From assembly GCA_900893395.1 (NCBI GenBank), contig CAAHFI010163740.1:1-22169 (forward strand): DNA of 22,169 nt, written 5' to 3'. Under the pieces are notes generated by a model. The model did not search any database. It had not been told where the DNA came from and saw only the letters and a program-made list of their open reading frames with translations. Position numbers and translations under genes: made by a program. Position 1 is the first letter of the stretch. Each line of letters starts with the position of its first letter. Positions 1 through 12,100 of the stretch are shown here, piece by piece. Origin of the DNA: Euglena gracilis. Its lineage: Eukaryota > Euglenozoa > Euglenophyceae > Euglenales > Euglenaceae.

Positions 1-3
1 CAC

Positions 4-105
4 CTGGCGAGGCTGCAGCGGCTCCCTTGAGGGCTGCCAATTCGTTCTCGCGGTCCGCCAGCTGTCTCTCCACCTGCTGCAGGCTCTCTTGCATTTGCTG
101 CAGGT
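4..105 (-). CDS. Exon: coiled coil, last in window
   Basis: This exon encodes LQQMQESLQQVERQLADREN, then ELAALKGAAAASP. The acceptor TTTCCACAG/AC is strong with a good pyrimidine tract, and the donor TCGCCAG/GTG lies at the window edge. It is 102 bases, phase 1 to 1, with an intact frame. Heptads run through ERQLADRENELAAL and then an Ala-rich stretch begins. The gene continues to lower coordinates beyond the window. Confidence 0.82.
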
Positions 106-3100
106 CTGTGGAAACAGGCAGCGAGAGATACCCTGCGGGGTTCTGCGTACGTGGCTCAAAATTATGTGACTCTTGCCACCTTGCAAAGTCAAGTATCTGT
201 CTGTTATTTTGGAAGATGACAAATTTCTGGTAAGAAATAATCAGCCATCGGTTGGTTAAAAAAAAACGTCATTTGAGAAACTAAGGGATATTTGAGGACG
301 TGTCGTAAGGGACCCATTTCATTCCAATACCCCAAGGATCTTAGATCTGAAACCTTAAGGGATATTATTCAGGAGGGAATGTGGCCACGACGGGAGCATT
401 GAAAGTGGCAGAAATGCATTGGGGGTCCAAATTTGATTGAGCACTCTGGGGTTTCATGAAAACTGAGAGCACAATGATTTTCTTTCCCTGTGACTCTGTG
501 GAGGGCTCGAGTCAGCAAGATTGTTAGCAGAAAGAGATCCCAAAGACTTGCAACCAAAAAATCACGCATTTTTGCATTCAAGGATCCCACATACAGTGCG
601 ACCACACTCGGAGAACAAACTCACAATAGCATCATCACCAATGATTCAGGAAAATTAAGACTGCAGCCCCCCAAAAGATCAGATTGACTCCGTTGTCCTT
701 TTCCGTCCAGCCCAGGTCAGAGAACACACATTTCTTACAAATGCTTTATGCGCTTCTCTCACCCACACCCTGGGCACATCCACAGTGGGCCAATTCGGGG
801 GCCGCCACTCGTCTCCAAGGGCCGCTGGGACACACCCCGGAGGGCTTGCAGCCGCTCCTCCTCCAACATGTCCGGAGCTTGGAGATCTCCGTCTCTTTCA
901 CCGACGCCTGGCGCTCCATCTCACTGAACGTTTCGCGCGGCAGGTGGAGCACTGAGGATGAGAGGATGGGGCGCACTGTTGTGTGGGGTGATGGCGACAG
1001 ACATCAAGGGGAAAACATACTCTGCATTCCGCAATCCCAAAATGAAACCCATTCAAACAATCGCTTTTTTCACCACAGAGCTCATATAGTCTGATGCCGA
1101 GTCGGGTTCAGGGTTAGGTCGGTGTTTAGGGCACCACCTTTCAGTAAAAGAGTGGTGGACTTCCTCCGGGCGTTCATTGGATCATTGAAAAGAATCGGGG
1201 CGAGGATTGAAAGCAGACTTTGTGAGTCACAAGTCAACCCCCAGGCCAGGGTGGCAGCAGGTCGTACTGTGCGCTCCTCCCGGCTGTCCTCCGTGATGGC
1301 CCTCAGCTTGGCAATCTCGATGTCCTTCTGCAGCCCCTGCCGCTCCAGCTCGCGCACCGCGTGCTGCAAGCCGCTGGACCTCTGCCACGGGCACAACGTG
1401 CGGAATGGGCAGTGGACTTGCGTGTCCGATGCGCCAAGCAAAGCCACTTCCGCCACATGCCTGCACGCATCCACAAAAACCCACATGCCCACGCACACCA
1501 ACACACACACAAACCGACACACACGCGCGCACATGCCCACACAGACAACGCGCGCACGCACACGCGCGCGCACACACGCACGCACGCACGCACGCATGCA
1601 CACACGTGCGCGGACACACACAAAAGGACCTGCATTGACTTGAGGAGGTGGGCCACCTGCGTCGTCCAGTAGGCGGTACCTGAGGTCCTGCTGCGCCGCC
1701 TCCACCTTGAGCACCTCCGCTTGCCGCTCCTGCAGCTGTGCCTCCAGCTGACGTACCGCCTGCTGCTGCTGCCGCTCCGCTGCGGTGGGGCCACGCAGTG
1801 CCAGTACCCGGGGTCGGGGCCGGGGCCCCACAGTGCGGCATTGTCATGCAAACCCTCTGGGTCAAATCGCTTTAGCTCAGAGACCTCACACGTGGGGGAC
1901 TTCCCATTCCTCCTCGGCATTCTTTGGACACGGTGTTGCCAATTTCGGCCCAGACGGGGGGGGTTGGACAAGCCGTCCCGACTGCCAGCACAGTCTGCCC
2001 AGCCATGCCGGATGACCGACCCAAATCAGACCTCCTTGGTCCCGAGGATCGAAAGCAGGGGCGGCAGATGGGGGCGCAAACCTTCGGCGGCGCGGCAGCG
2101 CTCATCCTGCAGCTGCGCCTTCAGCTTCATCACCTCGCCGTCCTTGTGTAACGCCTGCCGCTCGATGTCCAGCAGTGTGCGTCGCAGCTCCCGATCTCTG
2201 TGGGGGGTTACGTCATCTCCGAAGGGTTGGTCTTGGGGTGAAAATTAGGTGCACAATGCGGGTTTTTTTTTTTTTGAGTTGACATGATTCCCAGCAGAAG
2301 TTCGAAAATCGACCAGAAAAAAGCGCAGCAAAGTGCAAAAAAAAATTTTTTTTTTGCTGAAATCGGAAAACACAAAACACGAGAAAAAAACACGCAAAAA
2401 AAAAACGTCCACCCCTTGTTGCGCGGATGAGTGTGTGTGTGCGCATGTGCATGTGTGTGTGTCTCAGCGTGTGGTCTGAATGGGTGTGGGTGGGTGGGTG
2501 GTGGGTGGGTGGGTGTTGGCTGTGGCAAACACCTTCTGCTCCCGCTGGTCCTGTTGCTGGTGTTTTGCGCCTGCAGCAGCTGCAGCCGGGACTGCGCCTC
2601 CACATTCTGCACCTGCAGCGCCTGGAGCTGCTCCAGCAACTGGCACTGCTCTGCGGGGGATGGGGAGAGGCCGCAGTGAAACGCATCCCGCGGGGCCGCA
2701 GCAGTCGCCCCCTCCGCCAGAAAAAGGTACGCTTTTCGACGGGACCGGCGGGGGGACCGGACCTTCCCCCGCCCGCTGCCTCTCGTCGTCCAGCGCCCGC
2801 CTTGCCTGCGCCAGCTCGGCGTTTTCTTTGGTTGCACCGGTCCTCCATCTCCGCCAGCGCCTCCCGGAAGTCCAGCATCTCCTGGGAGCCTGCCAGAGTC
2901 CAGTACCGCCCCAGCCGGACTTGGGGGGGGGTGCCGGGGAATTAGGCCAACAAAGTCACAGTTGGAAGGGAGTTGTGGTCGCCTAAGTTCCAGGGCAGAG
3001 GGGAAAACACTACCCTGGTGGTGGTCTGTTCTTCGGTCCCCCCCCCATTCCATTACGGACACCGATGGGCGGGGTCTCTGGCAATGCAGGCGATGAACTG

Positions 3101-6100
3101 TGCTGCCAACGCTCATCTGGGAACAACACAACCGCCAACCACTCCCGGAGCCGCAGATTTCTGCCGCGGGACACACTGCATTCCACCCGCTGGGACTCCT
3201 CCTGGAGCCGCTGCTTCAGCGCCGCGATCTCCGCGTCCTTCGCAGAGAGCTGGGGGCCTCGAAATCACAGAACGCCTGCTGCAGCTCTGATGGGAGGGAA
3301 CGTTGTTAAGGAAATGAAGCAAAAAATCACCCCCAGGAGTCAGAACAACGTGCAATTTAAATGTAAATATGAACACATGTCAGGCATGACTGTTTATGTT
3401 GGAACAAGCCAAAAAAGTATGTGATTGCAAAACATTTTCCAAACCATGGATGAATGTGCAAAAAAAAAATGCAAACATGCTGCCCCCCCCCCACCATCTG
3501 GCCATGTGGAGGCACGTGCCTCGAACCCTGCCACACACCCTGGGCCTGCTGGTCGGCATAGCGCAGGGCGTCGGCCTTGGTGACGACCTCCGCCTGCAGC
3601 TGCACAAGCTCCACCGACAGCTGCTGCATCGTCACCGTGTCCTGCAGCGTGCGCTCCTGGCAGGCGGCGCTTCACAAACCAATTGGCCAGCTGACCCCCC
3701 CCCCGCAAGTCAGGAGAGTCAGCCGGGAGTCAGGAGTGGGGTCCCTGCCAGCTGAAGCGACGGCCTGGCTCCTTGGCGGCGCGTCAGCTCCAGCGCCAGC
3801 CTGGCGATCTCCGTGCTCTGGGGGGGAGGGGGTTCACCTCATGCAATTAGTGTGGGGTGGTCGGCCATTTCCATTTTCAAAAATCTGTCCTGGTCATTTT
3901 AGAACAATTTGGGATACTGGCGGCAGGATGGGTTCAAGAAAAATTGCGACAGTTCAGGAAGAAAAAAAGCAAAACTGCTTTGGCGCCAAACAAGGTTGAA
4001 ACTTGTTAATGAGCTTTGGGTGTCTTTATCCTTACAACTCAAAATTAAAAACCATAAATCTTCCAAACCGTACTGTCCTTAGTTGGTACTTTGAAGGAAA
4101 GAAATGCAAAAGCGCTGCACTTCACGACGTTGGCAGAGTCTCATTTCAGTAGGGCATAATTCTTTTTGTGGAGATTCCTGGTCTGGCAGCTTGGGGTGTA
4201 CACAGGAAACAGATGTATGAAAATTTCCAGGAGAAAACATATATATTCATTTCCTTTTCTAAAAAATCATCCTTTATCAGCCAGCATTCTTGCCATTTTC
4301 CACACAGATGCAACAAATGTGCAGACCTGCCTACTGATGCTGGAACTACTCCCGAGGGCGGATTCCTGTTCCAGGCATCGGATTCGAGCTTTCAACGCTT
4401 CCATGTCCAGCTCAAGCTGTTCTTCGCGCTTGTATGGGCCTGCGAAACCACATGTGAAGCAAACGATGGGCATTGTGCCACATGTGAATCATGATTTATA
4501 AATTCTTTCCCTGGCATCTCCGATACATGACAAGTCAATTTTTCCCCAAAGAAGAAACACTTTCCGCTCTTGACAAGGAAAGGGGGGAGAAATGCAAATT
4601 GCAACAAGTATACCGGGGTTTATACGGCGCAATGCATCATGATCCGCACCACTCGAGGATTCTGTATGATTTGCTGAATCGCTCACCTGGGGCAAAGCAG
4701 GACCAAAAAGCTCAGGTGGATGCTTTTTTTTGCATCGGGGAAGGTCATGCACGACAGGAATTGCACACCAAATCCTCACTCACCACACTCTGTCTATTCC
4801 AACAAATTCCTGCTTAGAGCATTGGGGCACGGATCCCCACAAGTGCGGGGACTACTACACTATCCATGCGTCCAGCACGCATAAATCCCGCATCCACGTA
4901 TGCAGGATGTGCATCCCAGGATGTCCACAGAGTTGCTCTGTGGACATCCTTATGTCCACAGAGTTGCTCTTGTGGACATCCTCGCTAACATTAATGCTCT
5001 GTTCTTGTTGCTGAGATGAAATTATTACGCAATTTATTCAGATTTTTGGATTGCCTGGAACGAAGAGCCCATCAAAAAGCAGTCCAACCCCACCTTTCGT
5101 CCATCAACAGGGCCGCGAGGCCGCGCACACACCGAGTGGGTGGAGCTGCGCTGCAGGTCGGACCCCTGGGGCTGCACGGCCCCCCGTTCCCGGTCGAGCG
5201 TGATGGTGCGCTCCGCGAGGGACTTCTTGATCCAGTCCCAGTCCATTTGTGCCTGAAAGCGGCAGAGGGAGAGTGGGGGACCCTCGCATGTTGGTTGCCG
5301 CTGCAGGTCGCCGGACGTGCACTGGTGGGAAGCAAAGGTCTCGCAAATTGGGTGACCAGTCGATCCGGGAGGGGAGGGAAGGCCGATCGGCCAGAAGCCA
5401 TCGGGCAGAGAACATGAAATGCCTGGTCTTAAAGGGAAATGAAATATTTATATTTTGAAAATTTGTATGAAATATCTATTTCAAGGTATATTACAGTTCC
5501 ACAAAGGGTCTCATTTCGTGCGATGGTGTGCAATTTCGCACCCACACACATCATTTTAAGTCAAGCAAACTGAAGAAATGGCGGGGAGAATTGAACAATA
5601 AAGATCATTTTTAGATGCTCCGATTAAAAAATGAATCCCAAACCACTGTTATGACAGTTGTCAAAATGAAACTTTTGTGTGAAAAAAAAACGTTTGAGAT
5701 GACCAATCATTTCCATCTTTTCTTTCAACAACCTCCGAACGAAGACAAAAAAAACAAAAGGAAGGAAAAATTGAATGACCACTGAACAGGCCATTTTCTC
5801 TCTCCTTTTTAGCAAAGAATCTCTCTGCAGGTACTTCTCCTCCGGGGGGGGGGGTCGCACAAGCGAAACTGCCGGGATTGCTTAAAAAAAATGGGTGTCT
5901 GGATTTCTCAGTGCCTGGCCTCTCTTGCCATGTGCCCTGACCCCTCTGGTGAGGTTCACACTTGGGTGCAATCGGTGCCTGACCTGCCCACTTTGGCTGG
6001 GAAATGCAACTTTGTTGCAAACAAGCTGATGCACCTGGTCCGATGCGTCAGCCTTCAGGAAGCTGGTCGGCTTCAGCGTTTGGCTGGAAGACCGTTTGGG

Positions 6101-9100
6101 CAGCGCTTGTGACTTGGAATCTGTTGGATGGGCAGACGGATTTCGGGGGCAACGAGGAAGCAACCCTGCACTCTGACATTGCAAATAAACCTCGTGGTTT
6201 TGGATAAAGTTGCCAGTGCTGTTGCCTGCATTTTTGCCTGTCGAATTATCTTTTTTTCTTCGCCCTTGAAGTGACCCAGCACATAGGTTGTTTCATATTG
6301 TTGTACTCCACTGCTCAGGTGTGCCAAAAAAAGGTGGGAATCAAGCAGATGGCAATGAGGTAGAGGAACTCTCCTGCCATTGTCTGGTGAAGGAAAAAGG
6401 ACGGTGCAGGTTGACGCACGTCCTCCTTCCCAGATTTGTCATTGCAGGGCAAAATAACATTACAAAGAAGCATGCTTGCTAACATTTGGCAGATTATTTC
6501 AATGTATTTCGACCCATCTTGTCTTCCCTGGCACGTTCGTCATTGCAGAAAAAATTTGTCAGCATGTTTGCATCAATTAAATGGGGGAGATGGCAGACAA
6601 TGTGGGGAAGTGACTCGCAGGCCATGCCACACAGCCCATGATTGGGCTGCGATGCACACCGTTCCGATCGAGCAAGTCAAAGTCCCGGTTTTCAACAGCT
6701 TGTAGGGGTGGGGCATCGACGCAAGGGTCCGGCTGATGACGATGGCAATTTTTTTTTAATACCCAGACACCCCTGACCCCCTCTCCGAGGGTTTCTGAGA
6801 CCCATTTGACCCATTTGGGGGTAGCTGTGGGTAAGTTTGAGACAACAAATAACAAATCAGTAATGAAGATTTTTGCATCACAGAGGTGATCCAGCTCGTC
6901 AACGGGGAAAAGATCACACGCGAAAAGAGGAGATTTCAGTAATGGTGAGTGTGCTTTTGGTTTGACATTCCATTGTGACATTTCTATTTTTGACAAGCCC
7001 TGGATGATGTCAAGGTTGATGACGCGCCGGCGCGGGGACGCTGCAATGGTGGTGCCAGGGGGGTGGAGGTTCTCCTTGCTTGCCTTCTGGGCCGGCAGCG
7101 CCCCGCTGCCAATGCGGCTCCGGGAGTCTCTGGCGGGCACCCCTCTCAAGTGACCGATGGAACGGCATCCACCAGGCTGCCGGCCAGCAAAATTGCATAA
7201 CATTGTCACCCCAAATACCTGCCGACCCTGGCTCATTCACTCCAACGGGCGAGGAGGGCCAACGGGCTACAATGGGCCACCTGGCCTAAAAGGGGAGTTG
7301 TGGGGGGCAATTTTTGGGCAATCCAAATCCTCAGGGTGATTATTTGGGTTATTATTGGGGGGGGGGTAAAGTGGCAGAGGGAAGGTTGCAGTAACCTGGC
7401 AGGTCCTTTGAGGGGGGTAGTTCATTGCATCTTTAGTACGTTTTATATCCATATTAAATGTAATGAGGGGGGAATTGATATCAGAGGCGTTCGGAAACAT
7501 TGCGGAAAAGTTGCAGAAATTGTGGTTTTGGGAATTGGTACACTTCTGCTGGAGGGACCTAGAAAAATTTCACAAATTTGGCGACTTTGCAACAGGAGTC
7601 CATGAATCGGAATGCCCAATCCATGTAAGATGAATTGGGCATCATTGGGCATCATTTTGCGGTTGGATGGTGGAATTTCTGTGTTGTTGGAAAAGCCAAC
7701 AGCAGTAAATTGGCGGGAGAATGTGTCATCATCCAACAAGACAACCCCCCAACTGCGAATTCTTTCAAATGCTGCAAAAGCGCTTGCTGGACAACTCCAG
7801 ATGTTGGATGGTCCCAAGGAGACTTGTTCAAGATGGACGGTTTCTGAAAAGTTACCACACTTGGATGATTTTTCCTGTTACCGCAAATGCATTAGGCATT
7901 TGAGGCTGAGGTTGACCGTATTTGCGGCCAACTCCAGTTTGTGAAACATTTGGAAGAAACGGTGCAAGAGTTGTCCGCGAGTTTGTATAAACTGTCCACT
8001 CAGGCACATAAATGAAAGTTTTAAGCCGTTATTCACACTTTTCAAACAAATAGGTCCCAAAAGAAGAGTTTTGTGATTTTGGAAATATGCGGGTTCTGGA
8101 GATATGGAATCTCTTGGGTGATAAATCCAAAAATGGCAAAGATTTGACAAAAGCTTTGTTATCAGGTAAAATCTGGTCAGGATGCGAAAGCTTTCCAAAT
8201 ACAAAATTATTTCCCAGCAAAAATCAGGGGGAAAACCAAAAACAGGCCAAAAATCTACCAAATTTTGTCAAAATTTGCAATTTTTGGCAAATTTTGGAAT
8301 TGCAAAAAAAAATGGTAAAGAAAAAGCACCTGGGCGCCCTTGTGGAGCGTTCGAGAAGCAGCCGGAATTCATTTTACCTTGCTTTTCAGGTTCATGCGGA
8401 AAAAAATGCGGAAAGCGAAAATTAAAAAAAAATGCAGAAAATTGTGGAAATTGCGGGGAAATTGAGCCTGAAATAATACATAGTAGAAACATACTCTAAT
8501 TTTAATAATATATGTGCATTTATTAACAAAAAAAATGGGAACGGCACAGTCAACGAGTGACCCAATTTGGTTGGAACCCGATCGCTTCTGGTACGTTGTG
8601 GTATCATTGATCCGGATCGACCCGGCGATTGGTTCCATGGAGGCTGGTGGCCATGGAGCCCTGAAAAGAACATATGCATGAATAAGAAGCGAACCTTCAC
8701 TCGAACAAATACGCCCAGATCCACTGAATCGGACATAGGGTCTGGCAATGACATCACGTCGGATCTCCACCACCCCAGAAGAGATAGTTTTTTAAAAAAA
8801 ATCCACCTTTGAGTGACAGGAGTGTCAGACAGGTTCCTTTGGTCTCCGTGCATGGTTCCTGGACGGCCAAAACAACAACAGAAAGGCTGATGGAGGGCCC
8901 CAGCAAATGTAGAATCCTGAATTTTGGTTACCTGAGGCTCCACAGAGGCTGGTTACCTGGCAGTTTCTGCGGAGCATCGCGAAGCCTCCTCATAGGAAAC
9001 CAATTTTGTCTGGAAAACAATTCATTTGCAGGTTGACCCCCAAACCACCCACTTACACCCCCCCACACCCTCCCCCCCACCTCCCCCCCCCCCCCCCCCA

Positions 9101-12100
9101 CACCCTCCCCCCACACCCCCACCAATGCCAAACAGAGGAGAAATATTTTTTTAATTATTTCACCCCCACACCCCCCGCAAAAAAAGGAAATAAAGCAGAA
9201 AGAAGTTTTTGTTCCTGCCCCACCGCCAACCCCAACAGAAAAAGGTTTTTTTTCATTTTGCCAATATCCTCCCCAAAATTAAACTTCGTTTTTACCCCAA
9301 CACCCCTCACACCACCTGCAAAAGAAAGAAAACAATTTTTTTCGCCTCACACCCCCCGTTTGCCGCCAAATGCCATGTCCACCTGATATTGCCCTCACCG
9401 TTTACCGTTTACTAGTCACGCCATGTCCGACAAACTTTGTCCACACCAAAGGATTTTGTTACTGGGAGCAGGGGAGAGGGGTGGGGTCCGGGGGGAGGGG
9501 GCCGCAGGCCCCCCTGCCCCCTCCCCCCAGGCACATCCAAAGGGTCGCCACTTTGGATTCCACATGAGCCTTTTTTTGCATCATGGCATCCATGCTGCTG
9601 TACAGTTTGCCTACCACCTCCCCCCCAGAGTGACTGTTGGTTCTCCTGATTGCGCACTCCAGTTCGATCCCAGCAGGATGAAAACTTGAGCCAAATCCCA
9701 GCAGGATCACAATTTTGGTACGATTTTGGCATCTTGTGGGGCTTCGTCATATCTTCCGTTGAATACTTTTGATATTCCGGTTGGTTTTTGAGTTGAACGC
9801 TGCCTTTTGAAGTCCATGGATTTTTTTTAGGTCCTTTGTGTGAACTAAAAAAAAAAGGCGGAAAACGGCGTCTGTAGGTTTGGATGTGGGTGCCATTGAG
9901 CTGAAGTCGCCGTATGCTCAGGCAAAATTGGTTACCTGAGCCTTTTATGGAGCCTCCGCGGAGGATGGTTGCCTGGAGCCTCCGCGGAGCCTCCACGGCA
10001 ACAATCAAAAAGGTGGAATACACACTGATGGAAGCCTGAAAGAGCTTGATTCGCTTGTTTTCGGATTGACACAAAACACATCCAAACTGCAATGAGTTGA
10101 TAAGATGATATTTGTTCACTTCAGAGAGAGCGGAGTGGTTGTGAGCCTGGTCCCAGCAAGCGAGGCATTACAACTCGGCAGTGCGGGCTCGCTCGCTCTC
10201 CGCGTCGTGCAACAGGCTGCGGATTTCGACGGTGGCCGCCACGTCCCGGGGGACAGCCCCGCGCTGTTCCGCACCGTGACGTCCGCCCCAGCGCTCTGCA
10301 GCAGTAGCGCTGCCAGGGCGTCGCGTGATGACCAGCGGGGTGGGGGTTCTCCCACCACCCGGCCTGGTGTGGGACCCCCCGGGGGGATCTCCCCAAAAAT
10401 CGAGCCGTCTAAAGGGTTTTCCAAAACATTGTCGACGCGCCAAAACCCTATATTCAGGTCTCTGGCCCCCTGGGGGGTCCGGTCCGGACACCGCCTCCTC
10501 CCCTGGGGGGGGTCTTCCAGTTTAAAAGACGGTGACGACCAAAGGGAGGCGATACAGGTCATTTGGACTGGCTGGAAGAAAGCTGCATGCCTGGCATATG
10601 TGTGGAGGATGAAACAAGGAACCCCAAAATAAACCCTCCCCGAAATATCACCCCCCGACTTCGGGATCCGAGCTACAAACCCCACCCCCGACAAAACCAA
10701 AGGAGGGGACTCTTAGACTTGTTGCAACTTCATTTTTGGCTTTGCAGAGATGGGCAATGAGAACTTTTATCATGGGAAAATAACCAAGCGCCATAAAAAT
10801 GTGCTGAGGGGCAAAAGGGACAGCGCCAGAAGAAAAATGTTCGTTGTGTGTTTCTTTGGATTTTGCCCCCAAATCCAAAAAAAAATCCGAGCTGTAACCC
10901 CCCAAATATAATATATATACCGCCCCCCCCCCCCCGCTCTGGACTTAACTACTTCGTGGGGCATATTTGGGAGGGGTTATGCAAATGCACAATAAAAATG
11001 CAAATGGCACATAAAATCCCTCAGGACCCTGGGATACATTTCTGCTTGAAAGAACTTGAATTTTTATCCAGAAAATTGGAATAAATTTTCTCATCACCAT
11101 GCAAGATGGCTCAGGGGAAAAAAAATTAGAAAAAAATATGCATGTACATAATTTAATCATTCGCACTAAATCATTCATCTTTTGGGGGGGAATACACAAG
11201 CATGAACAAAATGGTGTCTTGCACGCTTTTCGCACAATTTCAAAAAAAATCAAAAAAAGGCCAATGAAATAATGAGCAAGAATTCGAGGTCAAACATGCA
11301 ATAAAAAAATGGCAAAGCAAATATTTTGCGACCTGGGATAATGGAAGTCCAGCCAGCCACCCAGCATTTTTCAGATAACCATGTCCTATCCAGTCGCTCA
11401 AAGAAATGGACGGCATTGGGCAAAAATGGGTCCCTGTTCATCACATTATCAATCAATTAAAGCTGACATCCCTACTGTTGGAACGGATTAACGTTTTTAA
11501 ATGAAACTCCGGCGGACAGGGCCGCCTCCATATTGTCCTGTGCGGGGAGGGACTCCTAAATGGAGGTGCGACTGTGTGCGTCGCGTGCATATTTGTCAAT
11601 TGCTTGCCTGCCTGCGTCCGTCCACCATCTGTCCGTCTGCTTGCCTGCCTGCCTGTCTGTGGCAGTCTGTCTGTCTTTCTGTGTCCATGGGAGGGAGGGA
11701 GGGAGGGAGGTTTTTCAAATGAAACACCACACAGAGAACACTTTTTTGAGAAGATTTCGAACTTTGACAGAGTTTTGAAATAATTTCAAAAGTTGCTTGA
11801 AAGTTTTGGCAGATTCTCAAAACACTTTGACAAACTTTCATGGGAAAAAATTCACACAGAATTTGAGACTTTGATGTGGTGTTTCGTGGAATAGGGCTGT
11901 TTTGTGAATTATGTCAAAAAGCTTCGAACAAAATGTCATAAAGCTTCATAATAAACACCCTGTCAATTTTTTTAAAACAAATCCTGTCAAAACGTTTTGG
12001 AAATTCTGTCAAAGCGTTTCATATTTCTTGTGTGGCTCCAGAGATGGATGCAAGTTGTGTGATTTGGATACAATTTTTTGTACAATGAATACTGACTCCC

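Larger units (their letters stand above)
7130..10171. other. Long intron or linker region with repeats only
   Basis: About 3 kb between the second ankyrin exon and the linker exon candidate. It is A/T-rich with many A and T runs, a C-rich tract near 9.1 kb and a GC hairpin near 9.5 kb. The inverted-repeat units are listed separately. No open frame here shows a known domain, a coil pattern or exon-like splice sites. Confidence 0.55.

Noticed and set aside
1082-1971. Several long overlapping open frames on both strands with Cys/Val/Arg or Thr/His-rich repeats
   Set aside because: They are produced by the CA/CG microsatellite, which lacks stop codons. Only the coil exons at either side have splice support.
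4166-5417. Plus-strand open frames opposite the coil exons
   Set aside because: They are complementary-strand shadows of GC-rich exons. The minus strand has heptads and matching splice phases.
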